Notes: generated by a model from the letters alone, not told the origin. DNA of 64,000 nucleotides from Roseovarius sp. (GCA_029212365.1 JARGOC010000005.1:1-64000), one strand, 5' to 3'. Shown: positions 43,249 to 52,773, numbered from the stretch's first letter. A program made the numbers and translations.

Positions 43249-44321
43249 TGGCCAAGATCACACTGTCAAACCTGCGTCACTCCTACCTGCCCAATCCGGG
43301 CGGAGCCGAGGATTATGCGCTCAAGAAAATTGACCTCGATTGGGAAGATGGCGGGGCCTACGCCCTGCTGGGCCCCTCTGGCTGTGGCAAATCCACGTTG
43401 CTGAACATTATCTCGGGGCTTCTCACGCCTTCTGAGGGGCGCATTTTGTTTGACGGGCGCGATGTCACTGATTTGCCGCCCGACCAGCGCAATATTGCAC
43501 AGGTGTTCCAGTTTCCGGTGATCTACGACACCATGACAGTGCGCGAAAACCTGGCGTTCCCGCTGCGCAATCGTGGCGTGGCCGAACCCCGCATTGCCGA
43601 GCGTGTTGCAGAAATCGCAACCATGCTGGAGGTGCAGGACATGCTGGATGTCCGTGCCTCACACCTCAGCCCGGACAACAAGCAAAAGATTTCCATGGGC
43701 CGGGGGCTGGTGCGCGATGACGTCAATGTGGTGATGTTTGACGAACCCCTGACCGTGATCGACCCGCATTTGAAATGGAAGCTGCGCTCCAAGCTCAAAG
43801 AGCTGCACCAACGCGTGCGCGCCACGATGATCTATGTCACCCACGACCAGACCGAGGCCCTGACCTTTGCCGATCAGGTGGTCGTCATGCAGGACGGTGA
43901 AATTGTTCAAATCGGCACGCCGGTTGAATTGTTTGAACGCCCGCAACACACATTTGTGGGGCATTTTATCGGCTCGCCGGGGATGAATGTTTTGCCCGTA
44001 ACTGAGACCGGCGGGAAGGTCACTTTTGAGGGCCACGCAATTGTTCTGGAGGGCAAAATCACCGGTGCTAACGGCAACACCGAGCTGGGCATACGGCCAG
44101 AATTTGTTGCCCTTTCGGACGAGGGACTGCCTGCACATGTGCGCAAGGTATCGGATGTGGGCCGCCATTGCGTGGTCGAGGCCATGGTCGGTGATACGGC
44201 CGTCAAAGCGGTGGTCGAGGGCGATGTGCCGGGGCAGGGCGCTGCTGTGCATCTGAACTTTCGCGCGGATCAAACCCGGCTCTATCGTGACGGCTGGATT
44301 GCAACGGAGATGGGCACATGA
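43248..44321 (+). CDS. glpT: Glycerol-type ABC transporter, second ATPase (GlpT-like)
   Basis: A 357-residue MalK-like ATPase with Walker A GPSGCGKST and the H-loop YVTHDQTEAL. The signature segment reads LSPDNKQKISMGRGL instead of LSGGQ, and Walker B is VVMFDEPLTVID, so its signature motif is degenerate. Thus each of the two ATPases lacks a different element, as expected of an obligate heterodimer with asymmetric sites. A TOBE domain follows. Stop overlaps the first permease gene (ATGA). Confidence 0.87.
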   Translation: MAKITLSNLRHSYLPNPGGAEDYALKKIDLDWEDGGAYALLGPSGCGKSTLLNIISGLLTPSEGRILFDGRDVTDLPPDQRNIAQVFQFPVIYDTMTVRENLAFPLRNRGVAEPRIAERVAEIATMLEVQDMLDVRASHLSPDNKQKISMGRGLVRDDVNVVMFDEPLTVIDPHLKWKLRSKLKELHQRVRATMIYVTHDQTEALTFADQVVVMQDGEIVQIGTPVELFERPQHTFVGHFIGSPGMNVLPVTETGGKVTFEGHAIVLEGKITGANGNTELGIRPEFVALSDEGLPAHVRKVSDVGRHCVVEAMVGDTAVKAVVEGDVPGQGAAVHLNFRADQTRLYRDGWIATEMGT

Positions 44322-45181
44322 AAACTGAAAACCAAAAAGCGTGGTTCTTTGTGTTGCCAGTGCTGCTGCTGGTGGCCTTCAATGCGCTTGTGCCGATTAT
44401 GACCGTGGTCAATTATTCGGTTCAGGAAACTTTTGGCAATAACGTATTCTTCTGGCAAGGGCTTGATTGGTTTGAACAAATCTTGCGCTCTGACCGGTTT
44501 CAGGCCGCTCTGGGGCGCCAGTTTTTGTTCACGTTTCTGATCCTCATTATCGAAGTGCCGCTGGGGATCATAATCGCACTGTCGATGCCGCGCAAAGGCA
44601 TCTGGGTGCCGGTTTGCCTGGTCACGATGGCGCTGCCAATGCTGATCCCGTGGAACGTGGTGGGCGCAATGTGGAACATCTTTACCCTGCCCAAGATCGG
44701 CCTGTTGGGATACTTTTTGAATGATGTTCTGGGCATCGCTTATGACATGACGCAGAACCCCTTTGCGGCCTGGGTCACGATCATCACCATGGATGTCTGG
44801 CACTGGACATCTCTGGTGGTGCTGCTCAGTTATGCGGGGCTCGTTTCGATCCCGGACGCCTATTATCAGGCGGCCAAGATTGATGGCGCCAGCCCCTGGA
44901 AAGTGTTCCGCTATATCCAGCTGCCCAAGATGAAAACCGTGCTGACGATCGCCATTTTGCTGCGCTTCATGGACAGCTTCAATATCTATACGGAACCGTT
45001 TGTTCTGACCGGGGGCGGGCCGGGCAATTCGACCACCTTGCTGTCGATTGATCTGGTGAAAATCGCATTGGGCCAGTTTGATCTTGGCCCGGCTGCGGCG
45101 ATGTCACTGATCTATTTCGCCATCACCTTGCTGGTCAGCTGGCTTTTCTACACGCTCATGACAAAGGATGATCAGCAATGA
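44318..45181 (+). CDS. glpP: Glycerol-type ABC transporter, permease (GlpP-like)
   Basis: A 287-residue MalF-type permease with six predicted helices starting at about residue 10 and the EAA loop YYQAAKIDGASPWKVFRYIQLP. It overlaps its neighbours by 4 bp on either side. Confidence 0.87.
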   Translation: MKTENQKAWFFVLPVLLLVAFNALVPIMTVVNYSVQETFGNNVFFWQGLDWFEQILRSDRFQAALGRQFLFTFLILIIEVPLGIIIALSMPRKGIWVPVCLVTMALPMLIPWNVVGAMWNIFTLPKIGLLGYFLNDVLGIAYDMTQNPFAAWVTIITMDVWHWTSLVVLLSYAGLVSIPDAYYQAAKIDGASPWKVFRYIQLPKMKTVLTIAILLRFMDSFNIYTEPFVLTGGGPGNSTTLLSIDLVKIALGQFDLGPAAAMSLIYFAITLLVSWLFYTLMTKDDQQ

Positions 45182-45975
45182 GAAAACGCGCCATCATACC
45201 TATTGTGTACATCCTGTTTTTGCTGTTGCCGATCTATTGGCTGGTGGCGATGAGCTTCAAAACCACAAACGAGATCCTCTCGGGGTTTAGCCTGTTTCCG
45301 CAAACCTTCACGCTGGAGAATTACCGGGTGATCTTTACCGATCCGACTTGGTATTGGGGCTATATCAACTCGATCATCTATGTATCGCTGAACACGGTGA
45401 TCTCGGTTTGTGTGGCCCTGCCGGCGGCTTATGCGTTTTCACGCTATCGCTTTTTGGGCGACAAGCAGCTGTTCTTTTGGCTGCTGACCAACCGGATGGC
45501 CCCGGCGGCGGTGTTCGCCTTGCCGTTCTTTCAGTTGTATTCATCCGTGGGCCTGTTTGACACGCATATCGCAGTGGCGCTGGCGCATTGCCTGTTTAAC
45601 ATCCCGCTTGCGGTGTGGATTTTGGAAGGCTTCATGGGGGGCATCCCCAAAGAGCTGGATGAAACCGCCTATGTTGATGGCTATTCCTTCCCGCGCTTTT
45701 TTGTCACCATCTTCCTGCCCTCAATCAAGGCAGGTGTGGGGGTGGCCGCGTTTTTCTGCTTTATGTTCTCATGGGTTGAGCTGTTGCTGGCCAAAACGCT
45801 GACGGCAGTGGCCGCCAAACCCATTGCGGCCACAATGACCAAAACCGCATCATCTGCGGGGTATGAATTGGGCCTTCTGGCGGCGGCCGGCACGCTGACC
45901 ATCATCCCCGGCGCGATCGTGATTTACTTTGTTCGCAACTACATCGCGCGGGGCTTTGCCCTGGGGAGGGTGTGA
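45178..45975 (+). CDS. glpQ: Glycerol-type ABC transporter, permease (GlpQ-like)
   Basis: A 265-residue MalG-type permease: first helix at about 7-25, periplasmic part, then five helices and the EAA loop ELDETAYVDGYSFPRFFVTI. The C-terminal RGFALGRV is common in MalG relatives. It is followed at once by the small accessory membrane protein gene. Confidence 0.87.
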   Translation: MRKRAIIPIVYILFLLLPIYWLVAMSFKTTNEILSGFSLFPQTFTLENYRVIFTDPTWYWGYINSIIYVSLNTVISVCVALPAAYAFSRYRFLGDKQLFFWLLTNRMAPAAVFALPFFQLYSSVGLFDTHIAVALAHCLFNIPLAVWILEGFMGGIPKELDETAYVDGYSFPRFFVTIFLPSIKAGVGVAAFFCFMFSWVELLLAKTLTAVAAKPIAATMTKTASSAGYELGLLAAAGTLTIIPGAIVIYFVRNYIARGFALGRV

Positions 45976-45977
45976 TC

Positions 45978-46367
45978 ATGCGTCTGCTTTTGGCAGCTTT
46001 GGTGCTCTTGCCGTCGTCCGCCCTGGCCCAATGGGCCAAAGTGGCTGAACCCGCCGAGAAACAATTCTCGTGGACTGATCCCTTGTGGCCTTCGTTCTGG
46101 ATGGCATGGACACCTGCCACCTTCCTGCTGTTTTGCGGGATATTTTCGGCCATGGCGGTGATCACCATTCTGGAACTGCGCCGCCCCGGTGGGGATGAAC
46201 GCAAAGGTGTGCTGGGCTTGACCACAACACGCGGTGATCGGCTGTTTATTTCATTGCTCGGCACGGCCTATATCTTTCTGGCGTGGCTGGGCCTGGTGGG
46301 GCAACCGGTGTGGTGGCCCGCTGTGATCAGCCTCTTGTGGGCGGTGTTTTGCTTTCGCAAGGTCTGA
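45978..46367 (+). CDS. Small membrane protein of the glycerol-type transporter (DUF2160, GlpU-like)
   Basis: A 129-residue protein with an N-terminal signal-like helix (MRLLLAALVLLPSSALA) and three further hydrophobic segments (about 40-60, 83-100, 105-122). DUF2160 proteins accompany two-ATPase glycerol importers, where their role is not established. The ATG at 45978 has GGGAGG 8 nt upstream; a GTG at 45972 is possible. It is the last gene of the operon. Confidence 0.8.
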   Translation: MRLLLAALVLLPSSALAQWAKVAEPAEKQFSWTDPLWPSFWMAWTPATFLLFCGIFSAMAVITILELRRPGGDERKGVLGLTTTRGDRLFISLLGTAYIFLAWLGLVGQPVWWPAVISLLWAVFCFRKV

Positions 46368-46388
46368 GAAATCACTTTAGATCGCGCG

Positions 46389-46433
46389 ATACTTAGTATT
46401 TACTGGCTCACCATAGAACGTGAGCGATGCTCA
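46389..46433 (+). promoter_or_regulatory. Dyads before the BlaI-like gene (candidate autoregulatory operators)
   Basis: ATACTTAGTAT (46389-46399) is a perfect 11-bp palindrome and TGAGC-GAT-GCTCA (46421-46433) a second, ending 15 bp before the BlaI-like start. The first resembles the TACA/TGTA-type half-sites of BlaI/MecI operators only loosely. Autoregulation is inferred from family habit and position. Confidence 0.45.
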
Positions 46434-46447
46434 GTGATGGACAGGGT

Positions 46448-46843
46448 ATGAGAGAAAAGAAAAAAAGCGAATTGCTGACCGAGGTCGAGTTGGAATTTAT
46501 GACCCGGCTTTGGGCCTTGGGCGAGGGCACCGTGCGTGATGTCTTGGATCAGCTGCCTGAGGGGCGCAACCTCGCCTATACCTCTGGCGCAACCATCCTG
46601 CGCATATTGGAACAAAAGGAATTCGTCACCAGCCGGAAACAGGACAAAAGACTGATCTATGTCCCCAATCTGGCCAAAGACGCATATCAAACCCGCTCGC
46701 TAAAAAACCTGTCGATGAAGTTGTTTGACGACACACCCGCCTCGCTTGTGGCGCGGCTCGTCAATGATGATGAATTGACCGAAGAAGCATTGGGGCAAAT
46801 CCGGGCACTTGTTGATCGGAGGTTGAAAAATGATACCGGGTAA
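46448..46843 (+). CDS. BlaI/MecI/CopY-family repressor
   Basis: A 131-residue repressor with an N-terminal winged helix (about 8-75: LTEVELEFMTRLWALGEGTV, TSGATILRILEQKEFV) and a C-terminal helical dimerisation region. Family members repress beta-lactamase, mecA or copper genes and are inactivated by cleavage by a partner M56 protease. The partner gene overlaps it by 14 bp. The Asn-Phe cleavage site of BlaI/MecI is not evident. The frame start at 46427 adds 7 residues; GGACAGG precedes the chosen ATG. Confidence 0.83.
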   Translation: MREKKKSELLTEVELEFMTRLWALGEGTVRDVLDQLPEGRNLAYTSGATILRILEQKEFVTSRKQDKRLIYVPNLAKDAYQTRSLKNLSMKLFDDTPASLVARLVNDDELTEEALGQIRALVDRRLKNDTG

Positions 46844-47975
46844 TGCTGTTCTCAACGCGTTCATTGATGCCAATATCCTGTTTGCCGTGGCCTTTGCCCT
46901 TTGGGGGATGGCGCGGTTTGTCCTGCGCCGCGCGGGGCTGCGACATGCCTATGCGACCGAGCTAAAGCTGCTGAACGGGGTCTTTCTGGCCATTCTCTGT
47001 GCGCCTTTTGTGATCCTTGGGATTGGCGCTTTGCAAGGAATGGGGCTGATCAAGGGGGTCAATGTCAACCTGTCGGATATGGTGGTGTCGCACTATTTGA
47101 ACGGCGGGTTTGAAATGAAAGCCCTTGAACTTGAACGCCTGTTGAACCTGCGCGACAGTTTCACACTCAGCGTGATGAATATGGCTGGCTGGCTGTCCTG
47201 GGCGCTGGTTGCGGCGTTTTTGGCGGGTCTGGCCATCGGCACGGGGCGGCTGGTGTTTTCTATGTGTTGCCTGCAAAAAATCGTGTCACACAGCTATGCT
47301 TGGCGGCGGTTCGGGCGGGTGCATATCCGCCTGTCCAATCGCACCTTGGTGCCGTTCTCCACGCGTGGATTGCGCAACTATTACGTTGTGATCCCCTCGC
47401 AAATGTTGGGCCACTCAAACGAGCTGAGCGTGTCATTGGCACATGAATTCCAACACTTGCGGCAAGGGGATATTGAATGGGAAATCCTGCTTGAGGCGCT
47501 CAAACCGCTGTTTTTCCTGAATCCGGCCTATCATGCCTGGAAACGTCAGGTCGAAACCCTGCGCGAACTGGCCTGCGACAGCGAGGTGCTGACGCGTGGG
47601 CGCATATCCCTGCGTGATTATTGTGACACGCTGTTGTCGGTTTGCCAGCAAACCCTGCGCCGCGACCGGATGTTTGTGGTGGCTGTGCCCAAAGTGACGT
47701 TGGTGACGGCAGATCGCTCGGCGCTGCGTGCCGGCAAGATGAGCTTTCTGGAGCACCGCATAACCTCGCTGCTGGATGCCACCCGCCTGCGCCATCCGCG
47801 GCTGATCTATGCGTCCATCATCCTGCCATTGGTGGGGGCCATATTGCTGACGGCGCTGGCCATCCAACACCCCGGAGACTGGAGCCAGGACCGCCTGATG
47901 CTGTCTACTGTGGTCAATCTGGAACGTCTCGATGAAATCAACCGCATGTCCACGTTTGGCCGTGTCCGGGACTGA
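46830..47975 (+). CDS. M56-family membrane metalloprotease (BlaR1-like) without sensor domain
   Basis: A 381-residue inner-membrane zinc protease: helices at about 15-33, 46-70, 118-145 and 322-343; HEFQH (205-209) with ELACD (246-250) as zinc site. In BlaR1/MecR1 a penicillin-binding sensor of about 250 residues follows the last helix; here only about 35 residues follow, so there is no beta-lactam sensor. It overlaps the repressor gene, as in bla systems. No beta-lactamase or other obvious target lies next to it, so the signal and regulon are unknown. Confidence 0.83.
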   Translation: MIPGNAVLNAFIDANILFAVAFALWGMARFVLRRAGLRHAYATELKLLNGVFLAILCAPFVILGIGALQGMGLIKGVNVNLSDMVVSHYLNGGFEMKALELERLLNLRDSFTLSVMNMAGWLSWALVAAFLAGLAIGTGRLVFSMCCLQKIVSHSYAWRRFGRVHIRLSNRTLVPFSTRGLRNYYVVIPSQMLGHSNELSVSLAHEFQHLRQGDIEWEILLEALKPLFFLNPAYHAWKRQVETLRELACDSEVLTRGRISLRDYCDTLLSVCQQTLRRDRMFVVAVPKVTLVTADRSALRAGKMSFLEHRITSLLDATRLRHPRLIYASIILPLVGAILLTALAIQHPGDWSQDRLMLSTVVNLERLDEINRMSTFGRVRD

Positions 47976-48124
47976 GGCCGGCAGTGCCGCTTTGGGCGTG
48001 GCTGACCGGCACGCATCAACACATGTTGGCCCCTGTTGATCCCTGGCCTAAAGGCGATCGGCTGAGCGACACATGGCCGGATAACAACAAGGGGGGAGGG
48101 CACGGGCAAGACCATCCAGCGCCC

Positions 48125-49639
48125 CTAGTTCTGAAACAACGCCCCAAATTCCTTGCGCAGCACGTTCTTTTGCACTTTGCCCATGGTGTTGCGTGGCAAT
48201 TCATCCACCACAATCAGCTTCTGAGGTTGTTTGAAACGGGCCAGTGATTTTCCAATACTGGCCTGAATGGCTGCAATATCCGGGGTGCCACTGCCATCCG
48301 CGACCAGAATACCCACAACCGTTTCGCCAAAATCGGGATGTGGTACGCCAATAACGGCACTTTCCAGAACGCCGTCTTCCATATCCAGAAGCAATTCAAC
48401 TTCCTTTGGATAGATGTTGTAACCACCTGAAATAATAAGATCTTTGTTGCGCCCGACGATGTGTAAATACCCATCGTCATCAAACCTGCCCAGATCGCCG
48501 GTGATAAAAAACCCGTCGGCGCGCAATTCTTCGGCGGTTTTTTCGGGCATTTGCCAATATCCCTTAAAGACATTCGGCCCACGCACTTCAATGTCGCCAA
48601 TCTCACCCTGTGATAGCGTTTCACCGCTGGCGGCATTGGTGATCTTGACCTCCACCCCCGGCAAGGCAAAGCCAACGGTGCCCGCGCGCCGCTCGCCATC
48701 GTATGGGTTTGTGGTGTTCATATTGGTTTCGGTCATGCCATAGCGCTCGAGGATGCGGTGGCCGGTACGTTCTTCAAATTGCACATGGGTTTCGGCCAAC
48801 AGGGGCGCGCTGCCCGACACAAACAGGCGCATGCCCTGTGTCAGATCCTTGGTGAAACGTGCATCACCCAACAGGCGGGTGTAAAATGTTGGCACACCCA
48901 TCATCGCAGTTGCTCCTGGAAGGTGAGATATGATGAGATCAACATCAAATTTGGGCAAAAAGATCATTTGCCCCCCCGTGAGCAAAGTGATGTTTGTCGC
49001 CACAAACAGGCCGTGCGTGTGAAAGATCGGCAGCGCATGCAGCAATACATCATCAGAGGTGAAGCGCCATTGCTCGGCCAGCGTCTGGGAGTTGGACAAC
49101 AGGTTGCCTTGGGTCAGCATGGCCCCCTTAGAGCGGCCCGTGGTGCCGGATGTATAAAGGAAGGCCGCCAGATCATCCTCATCCCGGCTGACCGTTTCAA
49201 ACGTGGTGGGCATGATTGCGGCCTTGTCTGCAAAAGACCCGGAACCATCGTCGTTCAGAGTTTCCAACACGGCCCCGCAGGCCTGTGCCACGAGGGTCAT
49301 ACCAGCCTCGTTCTGGGCATCGCACAGCACAACGCGCGCGCCGCTATTGTCAACAAAATACGCCACTTCATCCACGGTATAGCCCGTGTTCAATGGCAAA
49401 AAGACCGCTCCCGTCTGCGCGCAGGCCGCATAGACGGCCAAGGCTTGGGGTGATTTGGCGATCTGAGCTGCAACCCGGTCGCCCGCAGTCACGCCCAGTT
49501 CGCGCAGCATATGGGCATAGCGCGCCGCCATCTCCAAAAACGCCGCATGGCTTATGGTCTCGCCTTCGGGCAATTGCAAAAACACACTTGTCTTGCCTGC
49601 GTATCGGCCAAAAAGCCTGTCATAAAGAGGGTTTGCCAT
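48125..49639 (-). CDS. matB: Malonyl-CoA synthetase
   Basis: A 504-residue AMP-forming ligase that makes malonyl-CoA from malonate, CoA and ATP. The ATP loop YTSGTTGRSKG is near 162-172, the MatB-type motif is YGMTETNMNTTNPYDGERR, and LPRNTMGKVQ carries the catalytic lysine near the C-terminus. Of two adjacent ATGs the second has AGGAG at the better distance. It ends the malonate operon, 9 bp after matA. Confidence 0.93.
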   Translation of the reverse strand: MANPLYDRLFGRYAGKTSVFLQLPEGETISHAAFLEMAARYAHMLRELGVTAGDRVAAQIAKSPQALAVYAACAQTGAVFLPLNTGYTVDEVAYFVDNSGARVVLCDAQNEAGMTLVAQACGAVLETLNDDGSGSFADKAAIMPTTFETVSRDEDDLAAFLYTSGTTGRSKGAMLTQGNLLSNSQTLAEQWRFTSDDVLLHALPIFHTHGLFVATNITLLTGGQMIFLPKFDVDLIISHLPGATAMMGVPTFYTRLLGDARFTKDLTQGMRLFVSGSAPLLAETHVQFEERTGHRILERYGMTETNMNTTNPYDGERRAGTVGFALPGVEVKITNAASGETLSQGEIGDIEVRGPNVFKGYWQMPEKTAEELRADGFFITGDLGRFDDDGYLHIVGRNKDLIISGGYNIYPKEVELLLDMEDGVLESAVIGVPHPDFGETVVGILVADGSGTPDIAAIQASIGKSLARFKQPQKLIVVDELPRNTMGKVQKNVLRKEFGALFQN

Positions 49640-49648
49640 CATCTGCTC

Positions 49649-50887
49649 CTAGGTATCAGCCTCAAGCGATGCGCTGAGCGCACGCACCTCTGGCGAGGTT
49701 GTCACCGTTTTATGTGTCACGAAGTCTTCGTGGTTTTTGGCGATTTTTCCCAGATCGTAAAGATAATTCACCATGGCGCCGTTTGATTGTGCAATTCCGT
49801 TTTCTGAAACATCAGCCCCGGTGTGCACCGCATGTATTGTCGCACCATTGCCCAAATGGAACCTTGCAACCGGATCAACTGGCATACCATCTGTCCGCTT
49901 GGCCTCAAGCAGATAATGCGCGGCCAATGCCCCTTCATTGCCTGCAACGGGCACATCGGATTTTGAATGCTGCAACCAGCTGTTCAGCCCCGGAATGGGG
50001 GATAAGGTGGCAAATTTGCTCAATCCGGGCAATTCGCGCGACAAATCTGAGACGACTTGTTTGATCAAAGAGTTGCCAAATGAAATGCCCGCCAACCCGG
50101 CCTGACAATTCGATATCGAATAGAACACGGCAGTATCGGCATCCTCGGGGGCAATCGTCTCGCGGGTGTCTGACAACAGGGCTTGCACCGACCCTGGGAT
50201 GCCACGGGTCAGCGCCACCTCTACAAATATCAGTGGCTCATCGGCCATTGCCGGGTGGAAAAACCCAAAACAGCGTCTGTCAGCGGGTTGCAACCGGCGG
50301 CGCAGATCATCCCAGCTGTCAATGGCGTGCACCGCCTCATAGGCGATTATCTTTTCCAGGGTCTCGGCGGGGCTGGCCCAATTGATTGGGCTCAGCACCA
50401 GAAACCCTCGGTTAAACCAGGACGCGAACAGATGTTTGAAATCCACGTCCAGCGGCTCAAACTCGGGGTGGTCAGGCAAAAGTTGCAACAGATCTTTGCG
50501 CATGGCCACCAGTTGACCAGTGGCACCGGGCACCTGATTTAGCCGACGCGCCAATTCCTGGCGCTGCGGCTCGCAAGCGGCTGCAAACGCGCGGTAACTG
50601 TGCTTGGACGGCGCATCCCGATACCCCCTCAGCGTGGTGAGGACCGCCTCATCTTCGATCTCAAGGTCATGGGTCATAAACTCAAACAGGGCCTGCTTTT
50701 CGTCCAGTCCCATCTGCGTATAACGATCAAGGATCATCCGCGCCAATGTGCCCCCCGACACTTCGCCATGACTGCCCAACAGTTGGGTTGCCAGCTCGGT
50801 GGTGGTGCGCGCGTCCGCATCCTGTGAAAGGGCGCGGCGATAGCGTCTTTCAAAGATCGTTGAAACAAGATCGCCCAGCAGGCTCAA
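49649..50887 (-). CDS. matA: Malonyl-CoA decarboxylase
   Basis: A 412-residue enzyme that converts malonyl-CoA to acetyl-CoA and CO2. Family signatures include FVEVALTRGIPGSVQ, FYSISNCQAGLAGISFGNSLIKQV and the catalytic His/Ser region FATLSPIPG, with GARFHLGNG-like VARFHLGNGA near the C-terminus. I take a TTG at 50887 that overlaps the TRAP permease stop by 4 bp; an ATG at 50944 would add 19 residues and a 61-bp overlap. MatB and MatA together turn malonate into acetyl-CoA. Confidence 0.92.
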   Translation of the reverse strand: MSLLGDLVSTIFERRYRRALSQDADARTTTELATQLLGSHGEVSGGTLARMILDRYTQMGLDEKQALFEFMTHDLEIEDEAVLTTLRGYRDAPSKHSYRAFAAACEPQRQELARRLNQVPGATGQLVAMRKDLLQLLPDHPEFEPLDVDFKHLFASWFNRGFLVLSPINWASPAETLEKIIAYEAVHAIDSWDDLRRRLQPADRRCFGFFHPAMADEPLIFVEVALTRGIPGSVQALLSDTRETIAPEDADTAVFYSISNCQAGLAGISFGNSLIKQVVSDLSRELPGLSKFATLSPIPGLNSWLQHSKSDVPVAGNEGALAAHYLLEAKRTDGMPVDPVARFHLGNGATIHAVHTGADVSENGIAQSNGAMVNYLYDLGKIAKNHEDFVTHKTVTTSPEVRALSASLEADT

Positions 50888-52200
50888 TGTGCTAGCCCCA
50901 TCACTGCGTTGGGCAGCCAGGTGGCCAGACCGGGAAACAGGCACAACAAGATGATTGCCAGGATCATACAGGCAACAAACGGCAATGATCCGGTGAGGAT
51001 GGTGCGAAGCGAAATATCCGGTGCAATGCCGTTGATGACATACAGGTTCAGACCTACCGGTGGCGAGATCAGGCCGATTTCCATGTTGATCGTCAACACC
51101 ACAGCAAACCAGATCGGATCAAACCCCGCGGTTGTTATGATTGGCAACAGGATGGGCGCTGCCATCAGGATCACTGCGACAGGGGGCAAAAAGAACCCGG
51201 CGATCAGCAAAAACAGATTTACCGCCGCCATCAAAACCCACGGATTGACATCAAGCGTGCCAATCCATGCGGCGATGGATTGGGTGATGAACAAGCTGGA
51301 CAGCATGTAGGAAAACACACCGGCAGCGGCGATGATAAACAGGATCATCACGCTTTCCCTGGTGCTGTCGCGCAGCACCACCCAGAGGTCTTTTGGGTTC
51401 CACAACCGGTAGATCACCATGGCAATGATCAGACACAAAAGCGCGCCCACAGCAGCCGTTTCCGAAGGCGTGGCAACACCGCCATACATGGCATAAAGCA
51501 CGCCCAGAATGATCAACAAAAACGGCACGACCCGTGGCAGGATTTCGAATTTCTCCTTCCAGCTATAGTTGCCGGAGGCCAGCAGTTCGCGGTTGCCGGA
51601 CTGCCAGGTCGAATAGAGCGACCACGCCATGAACAACCCAACCAGCAGCAGGCCCGGAATGACCCCCGCCAGAAACAACCGCCCAATCGAAGTTTCGGTG
51701 GCGATGCCATAGACGATCATCGTGACAGACGGCGGGATCAGGATACCAAGGGTGCCACCCGCTGCAATTGATCCGGCCGCCACGCCGTCAGGATAGCCAC
51801 GTTTGCGCATTTCCGGGATGCCCATTTTGCCAATCGCGGCGCAGGTTGCCGGGCTTGACCCCGACATCGCCGCAAAAAGCGCACAGGCCCCAAGGTTGGA
51901 AATCACCAACCCTCCGGGCACCCGTGTCAGCCAGCGCTCCAACGCCTCATAGAGGTCAGCGCCCGCGCGGGTCGAGGCGATGGACGACCCCATAATGATA
52001 AACATCGGGATCGACAGAAGTGCAAAATTATCCAGCTTTCCAAACAGGATTTCAGGCAGCAGTTCGAGCGAGCGCATCCCGTCAAAGATCACCAGGAAGC
52101 CGGTTGAAACCATCAACAAGCCCAACGCCACAGACACGCCGGAAAACAGCACGAGAATGGTCGTGATGGCCACCATCAGGCCAAGTGTGAGCGGATCCAT
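50884..52200 (-). CDS. matM: TRAP transporter large permease (malonate, DctM-like)
   Basis: A 438-residue DctM-family membrane protein with about 12 hydrophobic segments; typical pieces are SIPMFIIMGSSIA, LGACALFAAMSGSSPAT and IPPSVTMIVYG. It couples uptake to the sodium or proton gradient with the small subunit and DctP-like binding protein. It touches the small-permease stop (1-bp overlap) and overlaps matA. Confidence 0.92.
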   Translation of the reverse strand: MDPLTLGLMVAITTILVLFSGVSVALGLLMVSTGFLVIFDGMRSLELLPEILFGKLDNFALLSIPMFIIMGSSIASTRAGADLYEALERWLTRVPGGLVISNLGACALFAAMSGSSPATCAAIGKMGIPEMRKRGYPDGVAAGSIAAGGTLGILIPPSVTMIVYGIATETSIGRLFLAGVIPGLLLVGLFMAWSLYSTWQSGNRELLASGNYSWKEKFEILPRVVPFLLIILGVLYAMYGGVATPSETAAVGALLCLIIAMVIYRLWNPKDLWVVLRDSTRESVMILFIIAAAGVFSYMLSSLFITQSIAAWIGTLDVNPWVLMAAVNLFLLIAGFFLPPVAVILMAAPILLPIITTAGFDPIWFAVVLTINMEIGLISPPVGLNLYVINGIAPDISLRTILTGSLPFVACMILAIILLCLFPGLATWLPNAVMGLAH

Positions 52201-52748
52201 CAGCTGTCCTCCAGGCCAAAGGGTTGGTCAATCCGCAAGATCAGAGCAACCAGATCAGCCACCAATTGCAGCAGGTAAAGAGCAAACCCCACAGGAAGCG
52301 CCGCATAGGGTATCCATAGCCGCACGCCCCATATTGTGTCGGATTTCCAGTTCCGCTCATACGCCAGATGCCAAAAATCGTAGCCATACCAAAGCATGAC
52401 CGCCACCATGGCAATGGACAGTGACAATGTGACAACTGCCATGCCAAACCGTGCACGTGGGGCCAGCATCAGCGGGATCAAATCCACATTCACATGCCCG
52501 CGCAACCGCTGCACATAAGGCAGGCCAATCAACGTCGCGGCAATGGCCAGATAGATCACCGCTTCGGTCTGCCAGATGGTTGACCCGTTCAACACAAAGC
52601 GGATCACGATCATCTGACAGGTGATGGCGACCGCTGCGACGATCATCGCCGCTGAACACCAACCGGCAACTGTGGAAAGAGCCGCCACAAATCGCAAAAA
52701 CGGGTTGCGGCCCGTATGCGATGCGACAGCCGCGCTATGGCCCGCCAT
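52200..52748 (-). CDS. matQ: TRAP transporter small permease (malonate, DctQ-like)
   Basis: A 182-residue DctQ-family protein with four hydrophobic helices (about 30-50, 63-82, 102-125, 148-172) and the motif QRLRGHVNVDLI in the second cytoplasmic loop region, typical of the family. It lies between the binding-protein and large-permease genes. Confidence 0.9.
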   Translation of the reverse strand: MAGHSAAVASHTGRNPFLRFVAALSTVAGWCSAAMIVAAVAITCQMIVIRFVLNGSTIWQTEAVIYLAIAATLIGLPYVQRLRGHVNVDLIPLMLAPRARFGMAVVTLSLSIAMVAVMLWYGYDFWHLAYERNWKSDTIWGVRLWIPYAALPVGFALYLLQLVADLVALILRIDQPFGLEDS

Positions 52749-52773
52749 TGCAAGCTCCTCAGAGGTTAAAAAA

